64,000 bases of DNA, from positions 310,001-374,000 of the forward strand of contig JAHJHR010000012.1 in assembly GCA_018823745.1 (NCBI GenBank), in the 5' to 3' direction. Shown piece after piece: positions 1-8,938 of the stretch. Source of the stretch: Alphaproteobacteria bacterium (lineage in GTDB: Bacteria > Pseudomonadota > Alphaproteobacteria > Oceanibaculales > Oceanibaculaceae). Every line of letters starts with the position of its first letter. Within the stretch, counting starts at the first letter, position 1. Under the pieces are notes generated by a model, which worked only from the letters and a program-made list of their open reading frames with translations, was not told the DNA's origin and did not search any database. The position numbers and the translations under genes are program-made.

Positions 1-189
1 GCCGCCGAAATCATCGACTGCCATCTGCGCGGCCAGGGTGGAGCCAGGGCCGGCCAGATCGGCATAGGTGCCGGACTGGTCGTTCAGCACGCCGATCTTC
101 ACCACATCATCGGAAACCTGCGCCAGGGCCGAACCGGCCGAAAGCGCCAGAGCCGCAACGCCCGCAAGCAACGCTGTACTATGTTTCAT
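1..189 (-). CDS. HAAT-family ABC transporter substrate-binding protein, N-terminal fragment (cut by window edge)
   Basis: Only the first 63 codons are in the window. The translation opens with a typical Sec signal peptide (basic MKH start, Ala/Leu-rich core, cleavage near SALA-Q at residues 21-24), followed by a segment reading KIGVLNDQSGTYADLAGPG, which is the usual opening of type I periplasmic binding proteins for branched-chain amino acids and amides (LivJ/UrtA class). A GGGAGG ribosome site lies just upstream of the ATG at 189. The gene follows livG and livF on the same strand, 18 bp after the livF stop, so it is probably the binding protein of that transporter. The ligand cannot be read from this fragment. 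Confidence 0.85.
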   Translation of the reverse strand, partial: MKHSTALLAGVAALALSAGSALAQVSDDVVKIGVLNDQSGTYADLAGPGSTLAAQMAVDDFGG

Positions 190-207
190 CGTAACCTCCC
201 TTGGTTA

Positions 208-912
208 TCAGACACCCAGATAGGTGTGCAATTTGTCGAGTTGTGTCTCGACTTCGGCGTTGGGGATCATGTCGATCACCCTGCCATGTTCGACGATGTA
301 GTGCCGGTCGGACACTGTGGCCGCAAAATGGAAATTCTGTTCGACCAGCAGGATCGTCAGCCCCTTTTCCTTCAGCTTGCGGATGACCTCGCCGATCTGC
401 TGCACGATGACCGGGGCCAGCCCCTCGGTCGGCTCGTCGAGCAGCAGAAGATTGGCGCCGGTGCGCAGGATGCGGCCAATCGCCAGCATCTGCTGCTCGC
501 CGCCGGAAAGCTTGGTGCCCTGGCTTTTCAGCCGGGTCTTCAGATTGGGGAACAGATCGAAGATTTCCTCAAGCGGCATGCCGCCGGGCTTCACCACCGG
601 CGGCAGCAACAGGTTCTCTTCCACATTCAGGCTGGCGAAGATGCCGCGCTCTTCCGGGCACAGGGCAACGCCCAGCCGGGCGATCTTGTTCGATGGCAGG
701 CCGATGGTCTCCGTGCCCTCGAAGGCGATGGAGCCGCTGCGCTGTCCGACCATGCCCATGATCGCCCGCAGGGTCGTGGTCTTGCCCGCACCATTGCGGC
801 CCAGCAGGGTGACGACCTCGCCCTGCCCGACCTCCAGGTTCATGCCATGCAGGATATGCGATTCGCCGTAGAAGGCCTGCAGATCCGTGACTTTCAGCAG
901 CGCCTCAGCCAT
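208..912 (-). CDS. livF: ABC transporter ATP-binding protein, LivF type
   Basis: 234 residues, the usual length for LivF, the second ATPase of branched-chain amino acid/amide importers. Visible motifs are Walker A GRNGAGKTT (about residue 38), the signature LSGGEQQ (about 135), Walker B LLLLDEPTEGLAP (about 155) and the switch His in LLVEQN. It hydrolyses ATP at the cytoplasmic face to drive a LivH/LivM-type permease pair, which must lie outside the window if this operon is complete. Its start overlaps the livG stop by 8 bp, indicating translational coupling. The substrate class is uncertain: urea, amide and aromatic-acid importers share these ATPases. Confidence 0.9.
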   Translation of the reverse strand: MAEALLKVTDLQAFYGESHILHGMNLEVGQGEVVTLLGRNGAGKTTTLRAIMGMVGQRSGSIAFEGTETIGLPSNKIARLGVALCPEERGIFASLNVEENLLLPPVVKPGGMPLEEIFDLFPNLKTRLKSQGTKLSGGEQQMLAIGRILRTGANLLLLDEPTEGLAPVIVQQIGEVIRKLKEKGLTILLVEQNFHFAATVSDRHYIVEHGRVIDMIPNAEVETQLDKLHTYLGV

Positions 913-1663
913 TGCCGGTCCCCAAATAGGCGCTGATCACCTCGGGCATTTTCGACACCTCATCATACGATCCCTCGGCCAGAATCTCGCCACGCTGCAG
1001 CACCGTGATGACATTCGACAGATTGGAGACGACGCTGAGATTATGCTCGACCATCAGCACCGTGCGGTTCTGCGCCACCTTGCCGATCAAGTCAGTGATG
1101 CGCACGATATCCTCATGCGTCATGCCGGCCGTCGGCTCGTCGAGCAGCAGCATCTCCGGGTCCAGCGCCAGAGTGGTGGCAATCTCCAGCGCCCGCTTGC
1201 GGCCATAGGGCAGGTCGCCGGCCATGTGGCTGCGGAATTCGGTCAGCCCAACCGCCTCCAGCAGTGCCTCGGCGCGGTCGTTCAGCGCCGCCAGGCTGGC
1301 GTCGGATTTCCAGAAATGGAAGGAGGTGCCCAATTCGCGCTGCAAAGCGATGCGCACATTCTCCAGCAGCGACAGATGCGGGAAGACGGCGGAAATCTGG
1401 AAGGACCGCACCATGCCCTTGCGCGCGATATCGGCGGGGCTGGTCCGGGTAATGTCCTCGCCCTTGTAGAGAATGCGCCCCGATGTCGGCGTCAGGAATT
1501 TCGTCAGCAGGTTGAACACGGTGGTCTTGCCGGCGCCATTCGGGCCGATCAGGGCATGGACATCGCCCTTCCGGACGCGCAGATTCACGCCGCGCACCGC
1601 GAAGAAACCCTTGAATTCCTTGCTGAGGTCGTCCGTCTCCAGGACGAATTCGCCTGACGCCAT
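905..1663 (-). CDS. livG: ABC transporter ATP-binding protein, LivG type
   Basis: 252 residues from the ATG at 1663. Motifs: Walker [10 protein letters not shown], the LivG-type SFQISAVFPHLSLLENV stretch, signature-region PYGRKRALEIATTLA (LivG proteins have YGxQR/K-like rather than LSGGQ), Walker B MLLLDEPTAGM, and the MVEHN switch. I prefer the ATG at 1663 because GGGAG lies about 10 nt upstream and the protein then begins MASGEFVLE, as is usual for LivG; an in-frame ATG at 1693 has AAGGA directly abutting it. First visible gene of the minus-strand livG-livF-binding protein operon. Confidence 0.88.
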   Translation of the reverse strand: MASGEFVLETDDLSKEFKGFFAVRGVNLRVRKGDVHALIGPNGAGKTTVFNLLTKFLTPTSGRILYKGEDITRTSPADIARKGMVRSFQISAVFPHLSLLENVRIALQRELGTSFHFWKSDASLAALNDRAEALLEAVGLTEFRSHMAGDLPYGRKRALEIATTLALDPEMLLLDEPTAGMTHEDIVRITDLIGKVAQNRTVLMVEHNLSVVSNLSNVITVLQRGEILAEGSYDEVSKMPEVISAYLGTGNG

Positions 1664-1978
1664 TCCCGTTTCGCTCCCTGCGTGCCCGGACATTCCTTGC
1701 CACGCGATGGCGGTGTGCCCCCGAAATCGGCGGCACTGAGAATGACCCGGACCTTGCTTCCCTGACCTTCTCGTGCTGCTTCGGCCGGCAAATTTCTCTG
1801 CCCGTCGAAATGCCCCGGTTTCCGGGATCTGACCGCACGAATTATTCGGTCTTTTTTTATTTATCCACCGACACTATCCAACATAGCCCACCCGCACAAG
1901 ACACAAGGCGCGCATAAGATGCGCCTAATGGAAATCGGGTGCCCCCTGCCGGCCGACTGACCGGCAGGGGGCGCTATA
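1664..1978. other. Intergenic region between the livG operon and the chemoreceptor gene
   Basis: Roughly 315 bases with no convincing gene. It holds the upstream region of the minus-strand liv operon, a short inverted repeat CCCGG-TTT-CCGGG (1814-1826), a second inverted repeat GACCG/CGGTC (1831-1835 and 1847-1851) followed on the plus strand by seven T residues, and the hairpin at 1941-1972 that follows the chemoreceptor gene. Both flanking genes are on the minus strand, so the T-tract hairpin faces away from any known plus-strand gene. Confidence 0.6.
1941..1972 (-). terminator. Strong hairpin after the chemoreceptor gene
   Basis: A perfect 12-bp inverted repeat, GCCCCCTGCCGG and its complement, with an 8-nt loop, begins 7 nt past the chemoreceptor stop codon on the minus strand. 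The following bases on that strand (ACCCGATTTCC) contain only a short T run, so it is either a weak intrinsic terminator or a 3' stabilising hairpin. Confidence 0.6.
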
Positions 1979-3688
1979 CTAAGCTGTCTTGGTATCGCCG
2001 CGGATGCTCGCCAGGAACTGGTCGACCTGGGCACGCAGCGCATCCGCCTCGCGCGACAGATCGCTGGAGGAGGCAAGCAGCTGGCTCGACGCCGCCCCGG
2101 TATCCGAGGCCGCCTGGCGGACGCCGCCGAGGGAGGAGGAAACCTCATTGGTGCCGGCAGAGGCCTGCTGGACACTGCGGGCGATTTCCTGCGTCGCCGA
2201 GTTCTGCTCGTCAACAGCCGAGGCAATGGACGCGGCGATCTGGTTCACCTCGTTGATCGTGACGGCAATTTCCTTGATCGCATTCACCGCCTCGGCCGTC
2301 GCGGTCTGGATCTCGGCGATCTGGGTCGAGATGTCGTCAGTCGCCTTGGCAGTCTGGTTGGCCAGGGACTTCACCTCGGATGCCACCACAGCGAAGCCCT
2401 TGCCGGCATCACCGGCCCGCGCCGCCTCGATGGTCGCGTTCAGCGCCAGCAGGTTGGTCTGCGCGGCAATGCCCGAAATCATCTTCACCACATCGCCGAT
2501 CTGGTTCGCCTTGGCCGACAGGCCGTCGACGATGTTGGTCGTACCATCCGCCTGCCGGGTCGCCTCGCGGGAGCGGCTGGTGCTCTCTGTAATCTGCCGG
2601 CCGATCTCGGTGATCGACGCGGCCAGTTCCTCGGCCGAGGCGGCGACCGTCTGGACATTGTCCGAGGCGCGCTCGGAGGCGATGGCCACCGAGCTTACGC
2701 GGCGCTCGGTTTCCTGCGCCGTCGCACTCAGCGCCTCGCCCGAGGCGCGGACCTGTGCCGAGGAGGAGAAGACATTATCCACCACCAGCTTGATCCGGCT
2801 TTCGAAATTATCGGCCAGGGCCGCCATCTCGCTTTTCTTCTTTGCCTCGGCGCGCACCATCATGTCGGCCTGCTCACGGCGCAGGGCCGCAGTTTCGAGG
2901 GCATTGTTCTTGAACACATCGACGGCGCCGGTGATCTCGCCGACCTCATCCTTGCTGGTGACGCGCGGAATCTCGACGCTCAGATCGCCGCCGGCCAGCT
3001 TCAGCATGCTGTCGGTCAGGCGGCGCAGTGGCCGGATCGAGGCAAGGGACCACCAGCAGAACGCTCCGCCGATCAGCAGCGACGCGGCGCACAGGATGAT
3101 CATCAGGGTCTGGAATTTCTGCGCGATGTTGCGCGCGCCCTGGGCCGCGATCTGGGTTTCCTGCTCCTGCAGATCGATGAACTGGTTGATCCGTGCCAGC
3201 CACTCGACAAAGGCCGGCCGGGCTTCCTCAAGGAGGATACGATGCGCTTCCTCGATCCTGTTGGCCTTCCGCGCCTCGCTGACCCGCGCGATCATCGGCA
3301 TGGTCCGCGCCTCGGTCTGCTTGATGCTGGCCAGGATCGCGCGCTCATTGGCGCTGATATCCGTGCGGCTGGCGAACATCTGGTCCATCAGCCGGGCCGA
3401 TTCGGCGTAGAAAGCCGCCAGGCGCTCAATATCCGCCAGGGCGGCCGTCAGCTCTGCCGGCTGCTCGACGAGAACGACGTCGCGCAGGGAAATAGCGCGA
3501 TCATGCACACTGCCCCGGAAATTGATCGCATAGCGCTGCTTCACGCTGTTCACATCGTTGATCTGGGTCAGGCTGGCATTGATCTGGTTGACCTCGCGCA
3601 CCCCGATTACGGTGAGAATAATGATCAGCAGGAAGACAGCGCCGAAGCCGAACAGCAGGCGGGCGCGGATGGTCAGATTATTGAGCAC
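1979..3688 (-). CDS. Methyl-accepting chemotaxis protein
   Basis: 569 residues from a GTG at 3688. Layout: TM1 at about residues 10-30 ([20 protein letters not shown]), a periplasmic helical segment of about 155 residues consistent with a four-helix-bundle sensor, TM2 at about 187-207, HAMP at about 208-262, then the long cytoplasmic signalling coiled coil with the conserved hairpin-tip sequence [17 protein letters not shown]. It should control CheA/CheW arrays; no che gene is nearby, so it is an orphan receptor. The C-terminus lacks an NWETF-like CheR tether. The frame stays open upstream to 4342, but the GTG has AAGGA 9 nt upstream and puts TM1 at the N-terminus; the longer frame would run into the oppositely oriented binding-protein gene. 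Confidence 0.92.
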   Translation of the reverse strand: MLNNLTIRARLLFGFGAVFLLIIILTVIGVREVNQINASLTQINDVNSVKQRYAINFRGSVHDRAISLRDVVLVEQPAELTAALADIERLAAFYAESARLMDQMFASRTDISANERAILASIKQTEARTMPMIARVSEARKANRIEEAHRILLEEARPAFVEWLARINQFIDLQEQETQIAAQGARNIAQKFQTLMIILCAASLLIGGAFCWWSLASIRPLRRLTDSMLKLAGGDLSVEIPRVTSKDEVGEITGAVDVFKNNALETAALRREQADMMVRAEAKKKSEMAALADNFESRIKLVVDNVFSSSAQVRASGEALSATAQETERRVSSVAIASERASDNVQTVAASAEELAASITEIGRQITESTSRSREATRQADGTTNIVDGLSAKANQIGDVVKMISGIAAQTNLLALNATIEAARAGDAGKGFAVVASEVKSLANQTAKATDDISTQIAEIQTATAEAVNAIKEIAVTINEVNQIAASIASAVDEQNSATQEIARSVQQASAGTNEVSSSLGGVRQAASDTGAASSQLLASSSDLSREADALRAQVDQFLASIRGDTKTA

Positions 3689-4085
3689 TAGGCGATTCCT
3701 TGTTGGGCGCCACAGCCTAGCCGGCCGGCGCCATATTTCTCGGGGCAGCAGGGGAGCGGAGATATCTTCGAGATGAAGAAACTCAAGGATATCTAAGCTT
3801 GATGAAGGCATGGTTAATTCAATGCTCGGGACGCGGCAAAATTGCATACCCCCCATGCCACTTCGATCCATCTGCCTGAATTTTTGGCAGAAGCCGCCTA
3901 AACCCTGCTCACAACCCCCGTCAAACCGGGCCGCCAGACAATAGTTATACTTGAAACTATTGGGGTTACGGCTTTTGGCATGGCGCTTGCGGATAACCCT
4001 TCGATGCCCTGAATGCGCGGCCTGGTGGGTCGGGCGGCAACAGGCATCCGCATGCAACAACCAAAGCAACACGGAGGGTGGCGCT
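3689..4085. other. Divergent intergenic region between chemoreceptor and binding-protein gene
   Basis: About 400 bases that should hold the promoters of both divergent transcripts. It is more AT-rich than its surroundings. The clearest element is the inverted repeat at 3939-3962. Open frames through it are extensions of the flanking genes and lack ribosome sites. Confidence 0.6.
3939..3962. promoter_or_regulatory. Perfect 8-bp inverted repeat, candidate operator
   Basis: CAATAGTT and its exact complement AACTATTG are separated by 8 bp (ATACTTGA), centred about 135 bp upstream of the binding-protein start at 4086. The dyad-symmetric, AT-rich form suits a dimeric regulator controlling the downstream importer operon, but no adjacent regulator gene identifies which family would bind. 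I did not find a copy upstream of the second binding-protein gene. Confidence 0.45.
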
Positions 4086-5309
4086 ATGTTTGGGAAACCC
4101 CGTAAATCCGCAGTCTTGACGGCAGCTGCAATCGCTCTTGCATCTGCGGCCACCCTGTCCGCCGCCTCGGCCCCTGCCTGGGCGCAGGATGTGCTGCGCA
4201 TCGGCGCGCCGCTGGCGCTGACCGGCGGACTGGCCGACGAAGGCAAGAAGCAGGAATCGGTCTGGCAGCTCTGGCTCGACAAGATCAATGCGGCCGGCGG
4301 CATCAAGGTCGGCGGCAAGACGATGAAGGTCGAGATCATCAAGTACGACTACCAGACTGACGGCAAGCGCGCCGGCCAGCTGGCCGAGAAGCTGATCACC
4401 GACGACAAGGTCGATGTGCTGATGGCACCCTTCGGCTCCGGCCACACCAAGATCATCGCCGCCGTGACCGAGCGTTACCAGGTGCCGCTGCTGGCTTGCG
4501 TCGCCTCCTCCGAATCGGTGTATGACCAGAGCTTCAAGTACCTGTTCGGCACGCTGGCCCCTAACAGCGGCATGACCGATGCGATGGCCGCGCTGTACAA
4601 GCAGAAGCTGCCGACGCTGAAGAAGATCGCGATCTACGGCCGCGACGACGTGTTCCCGAAATCGATGGCGACCTCCATGGCGACCTCCGCCAAGGCCGCC
4701 GGCATCGAAGTGGCCTATAACGAGCTGTATGCCGTCGGCACGATGGATCATTCCGCCGCCATCTCGGCGATCAAGGCCGCCGGCGCGGACTGGATCTACA
4801 TGACCGGCTATACCCAGGACCTGATCCTGGGCCGCAAGCAGCTGAATGATCTGGGCGTAAAGGCGCCGATCATCACCATGGTGACCGGCCCGGCCTACAA
4901 GGAATTCACCGACGGCCTGGGCGATCTGGCCGACGGCGTGACAAGCTCCACCTGGTGGCACCATGCCACAGCCTATACCGGTGCGGCGGGCGTCTGGCCG
5001 TCGACGGAAGCCTTCTACAAAGATTTCACCACCGCCTTCAAATCCGACCCGGACTACGTCCACGCCTCCTGCGCGGCGGCCGCAGATGTGCTAGTGAATG
5101 CGGTGCAGAAGGCCGGCAGCACCGACAAGGCCAAGGTGCGTGACGCGCTGGAAGCCACCGACATGCTGACCTTCTATGGCCCGATCAAGTTCGGCCCGAA
5201 CCACATGAATCTCGGCCGTGACATGCCGATCATCCAGGTGCAGGGCAAGGACATCAAGGTGCTGTACCCGGCCAGCATCGCCAATGCCGAGATGAAGCTG
5301 ATCAAGTAA
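4086..5309 (+). CDS. HAAT-family ABC transporter substrate-binding protein (first copy)
   Basis: 407 residues. The N-terminus is a signal peptide ending APAWA-Q (about residue 33); the mature part begins [19 protein letters not shown], typical of periplasmic ligand-binding proteins of the branched-chain amino acid/amide family. The ATG at 4086 has GGAGGG 6-12 nt upstream and directly precedes the signal peptide, so the longer open frame from 3951 is rejected. It is followed by livHMGF on the same strand and is strongly similar along its whole length to the second binding protein at 8939 (shared [36 protein letters not shown] and GPAYKEF blocks). The ligand is unknown; LivJ-like naming would overstate the evidence. 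Confidence 0.9.
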   Translation: MFGKPRKSAVLTAAAIALASAATLSAASAPAWAQDVLRIGAPLALTGGLADEGKKQESVWQLWLDKINAAGGIKVGGKTMKVEIIKYDYQTDGKRAGQLAEKLITDDKVDVLMAPFGSGHTKIIAAVTERYQVPLLACVASSESVYDQSFKYLFGTLAPNSGMTDAMAALYKQKLPTLKKIAIYGRDDVFPKSMATSMATSAKAAGIEVAYNELYAVGTMDHSAAISAIKAAGADWIYMTGYTQDLILGRKQLNDLGVKAPIITMVTGPAYKEFTDGLGDLADGVTSSTWWHHATAYTGAAGVWPSTEAFYKDFTTAFKSDPDYVHASCAAAADVLVNAVQKAGSTDKAKVRDALEATDMLTFYGPIKFGPNHMNLGRDMPIIQVQGKDIKVLYPASIANAEMKLIK

Positions 5310-5328
5310 CCACGCCAAAACGACCGGC

Positions 5329-5354
5329 CGGGGGAGGCGATACCGTCTCCCCCG
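5329..5354 (+). terminator. Intercistronic hairpin between binding protein and livH
   Basis: CGGGGGAG pairs with CTCCCCCG and the stem continues through GCG/CGT (one G-T pair) to give about 11 bp with an ATAC loop. No T-tract follows. Placed between an abundant binding-protein gene and its permease genes, it probably protects the upstream mRNA end or partially attenuates, so that the binding protein is made in excess. The role is inferred from position. Confidence 0.6.
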
Positions 5355-5396
5355 CTTCCGCCTTATCCGCTACGGGTCGCGAAAAGGGAATCGGCC

Positions 5397-6257
5397 GTGG
5401 ACATTCTGCAAATCCTCGTCAACGGCCTTGTGCTGGGGGCGCTCTACGCCTGTATCGCCGTTGGCTTCTCGCTGGTCTGGGGCGTGCTGAACATCATCAA
5501 CATGCTGCACGGCTCCTTCATCATTCTGGGTGGCTATCTGACCTTCTTTGCCTGGTTCTATCTGGGCCTCAACCCGATCCTGGCGCTGCCGGTGGTTGCC
5601 CTTGTGCTCTATGCGCTGGGCTATGTGCTGCAATACATCTTCATCAACAAGGTCGTGACTTCCCCGGTCCTGACGACGCTGACGCTGACCTTCGGGCTGG
5701 ACATGATCCTGTACAACCTGATGACGGTGTATTTCACCGCCACCCCACGGCGCGTGACGATGGATATGGGCAGCGCCGATATCCTGGGCGTCATCATGCC
5801 GATGGACCGCGTGATGGGCATGGCGCTGGCCTTCCTGCTGACCGGGCTGCTCTATGTGGTGATGCGCGCCTCGACCATCGGGCGGGCGATTGTCGCCGTC
5901 CGCATGGACCGCCAGGCCGCCGCGCTGATGGGCATCCGGGTCAACCGCATCTATGCCATCACGTTTGGTATCGGCGCACTGATGGCCGGTGCCGCCGGCG
6001 CCGTCTTCGCCATCGTCTTCCCGGTCACCACAAATCTGACCGGCGTCTTCCTGGGCAAGGCCTTCGTGATCTGCGTGATCGGCGGGCTGGGCAGCGTGCC
6101 GGGGGCGCTGGTTGGCGGGCTGGCGCTGGGCATCATCGAAAGCTTCGCCGGCTTTGTCCTCGGTCCGCAACACGCCATGACGCTGGGCTTCGTGCTGATG
6201 CTGGTACTGCTGGTGGTGCGCCCGACCGGCCTGATCGGCGTAAAGGGGTATGAATGA
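5397..6257 (+). CDS. livH: ABC transporter permease, LivH type
   Basis: 286 residues, matching the usual 280-310 of LivH. Hydrophobic throughout, with about eight membrane segments; the start LQILVNGLVLGALYACIAVGFSLVWGVLNIINMLHG is the family hallmark and GGLGSVPGALVGGLALG is the coupling-helix (EAA-like) region. It forms the inner-membrane channel with LivM. Start is GTG at 5397 with GAAAAGGGA upstream. Its stop overlaps the livM start by 4 bp (ATGA). Confidence 0.92.
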   Translation: MDILQILVNGLVLGALYACIAVGFSLVWGVLNIINMLHGSFIILGGYLTFFAWFYLGLNPILALPVVALVLYALGYVLQYIFINKVVTSPVLTTLTLTFGLDMILYNLMTVYFTATPRRVTMDMGSADILGVIMPMDRVMGMALAFLLTGLLYVVMRASTIGRAIVAVRMDRQAAALMGIRVNRIYAITFGIGALMAGAAGAVFAIVFPVTTNLTGVFLGKAFVICVIGGLGSVPGALVGGLALGIIESFAGFVLGPQHAMTLGFVLMLVLLVVRPTGLIGVKGYE

Positions 6258-7216
6258 TGACGCGCCGTCACATCGCCGCGCTCGGCGTGGCCCTCTGGTT
6301 TGGCATTCTGGCCCTGACGCCGCTGCTGGCCGATAATTATACAATCCGCATCGCCATCACGATTGCGATGTATTCCGCCATGGCGCTGTCGTGGAACTTC
6401 ATCGGCGGCTTCGCCGGCTATCCCTCCTTCTCGACCGCCGCCTTTTTTGGCATTGGCTGCTATGTCGGCGCGATTGCCCAGCGCAGCGGCGTGCCGCTGG
6501 TCGTCGCCTGGGCGCTGGCCACGGTTTTCGTTACCGTCTTTGCCGTCGCTCTCGGCGCGATCATCCTGCGGCTGAAGGGGCATTACTTCGCCATCGGCTC
6601 CATCGCCATCGTCGAGGTGGTGCGGCTGGTCGTCTCCTCCTGGGGCGGGCTGACCGGCGGCGGCGACGGGCTGAATGTGCCACTGCTGAGCGGCGGGCCG
6701 GACCGGGTGGCGACCACCGTGCTTTACGTCATGCTGGCGATCATGCTGGCCGCCTTCGTGGTCACCATTCTGGTCGACCGGGCGCGGCTCGGCTTCGGCC
6801 TGCGCTGCATCAGCCAGAACGAGGATGCCGCCGATATGGTCGGCATCGACACCACGCGCTACAAGATCGCCGCCTATGCCCTCTCCGCGTTGTTCTGCGG
6901 CACGGTGGGCGCGGTCTATGCCTCCTGGGTCGGCTATATCGATCCGACCGACAGCTTCTCGATCCTGCTGTCGGTGAAGGTGCCGGTCATGGTGCTGCTT
7001 GGCGGTGCCGGCACGGTGCTGGGGCCGATCATCGGCGCCGGCGCCTTTGTGATGCTGGAAGAATTCTTCTGGGCGAATTTCCTGGAATGGAACCGCGCCA
7101 TCCTGGGCGGCATCATCGTCTTCCTGATCTTCTTCCTGCCCAGCGGCATCCTGAAGCTGGATTACCGCCGGCTGTTCCGCCGCAAATCCCCAGTTGACCG
7201 GACGGAGGCAGCATGA
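6254..7216 (+). CDS. livM: ABC transporter permease, LivM type
   Basis: 320 residues, polytopic, with the LivM features [46 protein letters not shown], and the coupling region [14 protein letters not shown] near residue 255. Partner of LivH. A second ATG immediately follows the first (6257), so the exact start could be one codon later. The stop overlaps the livG start by 4 bp, keeping the operon translationally coupled. Confidence 0.92.
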   Translation: MMTRRHIAALGVALWFGILALTPLLADNYTIRIAITIAMYSAMALSWNFIGGFAGYPSFSTAAFFGIGCYVGAIAQRSGVPLVVAWALATVFVTVFAVALGAIILRLKGHYFAIGSIAIVEVVRLVVSSWGGLTGGGDGLNVPLLSGGPDRVATTVLYVMLAIMLAAFVVTILVDRARLGFGLRCISQNEDAADMVGIDTTRYKIAAYALSALFCGTVGAVYASWVGYIDPTDSFSILLSVKVPVMVLLGGAGTVLGPIIGAGAFVMLEEFFWANFLEWNRAILGGIIVFLIFFLPSGILKLDYRRLFRRKSPVDRTEAA

Positions 7217-8004
7217 CCGAGATATTGCGCCTGGAGAATGTCAGCAAGGCGTTCGGCGGCATCCGTGCCGTCAACGATGTCTCCTTCACCCTGAACGAGG
7301 GCGAGATTGTCGGGCTGATCGGCCCGAACGGCGCCGGCAAGACCACGCTGGTCAATCTGATCACCGGCGTACACAAGCTGACCGGCGGCAAGGTGATCTT
7401 CGCCGGCCAGGATGTCAGCCGGCAGAAGCCGTTCCAGGCGGCCCGGCGCGGGCTGGCCCGGACCTTCCAGATCGTCCAGCCCTTCCCGGCCATGACCGTG
7501 CTGGAGAATGTCGCCGCCGGCTCGCTGTTCGGCGGCGGGCACACGGCGATGGCCGATGCCAGACAGGCGGCGCGCGCCGAGCTTGATTTCGTCGGCCTGG
7601 GCGCTGTCGCCGACCAGCCGGCCGCCCTGCTCAGCCTACCCAACCGCAAGCGGCTTGAACTGGCCAAGAGCCTGGCGATGCGCCCCAAGGTGCTGCTGCT
7701 GGATGAGGTGAATGCCGGGCTGAACGCCGCCGAGATCGACGGCGCATTGTCGCTGATCCGCCAGATCGCGGCACGCGGCATCACTATCGTCATCATCGAG
7801 CATCTGATGAAGGTGGTGCTGTCGATCTCCCAGCGCATCCTGGTGCTGCACCATGGCGAGCTGATCGCCCAGGGCGACCCGACCACCGTGGTCAACGATC
7901 CGCGCGTCATCGAAGCCTATCTGGGGGCCAAATTCGCCGCCCGCTTCGGCATGACGCCCCCTGCAGCGCCCTTGGCCCCGGAGCACGGAGCACCCCATGT
8001 CTGA
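7213..8004 (+). CDS. livG: ABC transporter ATP-binding protein, LivG type
   Basis: 263 residues. Walker [10 protein letters not shown] (about 37), [19 protein letters not shown], the LivG-type signature segment [16 protein letters not shown], Walker [13 protein letters not shown] and the switch region IIEHLMKVV. Note VNAG in place of the more common PTAG after Walker B. Overlaps livM by 4 bp and livF by 8 bp, so it is the third gene of a tightly coupled livHMGF set. Confidence 0.92.
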   Translation: MTEILRLENVSKAFGGIRAVNDVSFTLNEGEIVGLIGPNGAGKTTLVNLITGVHKLTGGKVIFAGQDVSRQKPFQAARRGLARTFQIVQPFPAMTVLENVAAGSLFGGGHTAMADARQAARAELDFVGLGAVADQPAALLSLPNRKRLELAKSLAMRPKVLLLDEVNAGLNAAEIDGALSLIRQIAARGITIVIIEHLMKVVLSISQRILVLHHGELIAQGDPTTVVNDPRVIEAYLGAKFAARFGMTPPAAPLAPEHGAPHV

Positions 8005-8713
8005 GGCTTTCCTGACCATCGATTCGCTGCAATCCGGCTATGGCGACGTCCAGGTGTTGTGGGACATTTCGGTCGCCGTCGAGCGTGGCGGGATTACGTG
8101 CATCGTCGGCTCCAATGGGGCTGGCAAGACGACGCTGCTGCGCACCATCTCCGGCCTGTTGTCGCCACGCGGCGGCAGCATCCGGCTGGAGGGCGAGGAG
8201 ATCGGCGGCATGGGGCCGGATGGCGTGCTGGCGCGCGGCATCGCCCATGTGCCGGAAGGCCGCCGCCTGTTCAAGGGGCTGTCAGTGCAGGACAATCTGC
8301 TGCTGGGTGCCTATCTGCGGCGCGACCGGCCGGAGATCGAATCCGACCTGAACTTCGTCTACGACATGTTCCCGATCCTGAAGGAACGCCGCAAGCAGGA
8401 CGCCACGACGCTGTCCGGCGGCGAGCAGCAGATGTGCGCCATCGGGCGCGGGCTGCTGTCCCGTCCCAAGCTGCTGATGATCGACGAGCTGTCCCTCGGC
8501 CTTGCCCCGCGGCTGGTCGAAAAGCTGGGCGACGCCCTGATCTCGATCAACAAGACCGGCCTGACCATCCTGCTGGTCGAGCAGGATGTGATGACCGCCT
8601 TCGAGATCGCCCGCCATGCCTTCGTCATCGAGACCGGCCGCGTCTCGATGGCCGGCACGACGGAACAGCTGGGTGAGAATCCGAGAATCCGAGAAGCCTA
8701 TATGGGCATGTGA
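7997..8713 (+). CDS. livF: ABC transporter ATP-binding protein, LivF type
   Basis: 238 residues. Walker A GSNGAGKTT (about 38), signature LSGGEQQMCAIGRGL (about 137), Walker B LLMIDELSLGLAP (Glu present), LLVEQD switch. Ends the plus-strand livHMGF run; the transcript probably ends at the hairpin at 8760, separating it from the second binding-protein gene. Unlike the livF at 208-912, which has DEPTEGLAP, this one has DELSLGLAP, so the two importers are not recent duplicates of each other. Confidence 0.92.
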   Translation: MSEAFLTIDSLQSGYGDVQVLWDISVAVERGGITCIVGSNGAGKTTLLRTISGLLSPRGGSIRLEGEEIGGMGPDGVLARGIAHVPEGRRLFKGLSVQDNLLLGAYLRRDRPEIESDLNFVYDMFPILKERRKQDATTLSGGEQQMCAIGRGLLSRPKLLMIDELSLGLAPRLVEKLGDALISINKTGLTILLVEQDVMTAFEIARHAFVIETGRVSMAGTTEQLGENPRIREAYMGM

Positions 8714-8759
8714 GATGTGCCTAATCCATGGGCGAGTGGCGTCAAATTAATCGGCGCGT

Positions 8760-8786
8760 ATGGGGTGCTTCGGCACCCCATTTCCG
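8760..8786 (+). terminator. Rho-independent terminator after livHMGF
   Basis: A perfect 9-bp stem ATGGGGTGC/GCACCCCAT closes a TTCG tetraloop in the especially stable C(UUCG)G context, followed by a short T run (TTTCC). It lies 46 nt after the livF stop codon. Confidence 0.75.
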
Positions 8787-8938
8787 TTCATAGCGACCAT
8801 AACTGTTGCATTTACGACTATTAGCCGGTGCTGCATAAACTGGCATGTGAATTGCTGCTCTTTCTCATCCGGTCGTCAGGGGAAACGCGACCGGCCGCGT
8901 CGCTGCTCGGACGCGGTCAAACAGGGAAAGGCACGATC

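Noticed and set aside
3689..4342. Upstream extension of the chemoreceptor frame
   Set aside because: Would overlap the oppositely oriented binding-protein gene and lacks a ribosome site; the GTG at 3688 gives a standard receptor with TM1 at its start.
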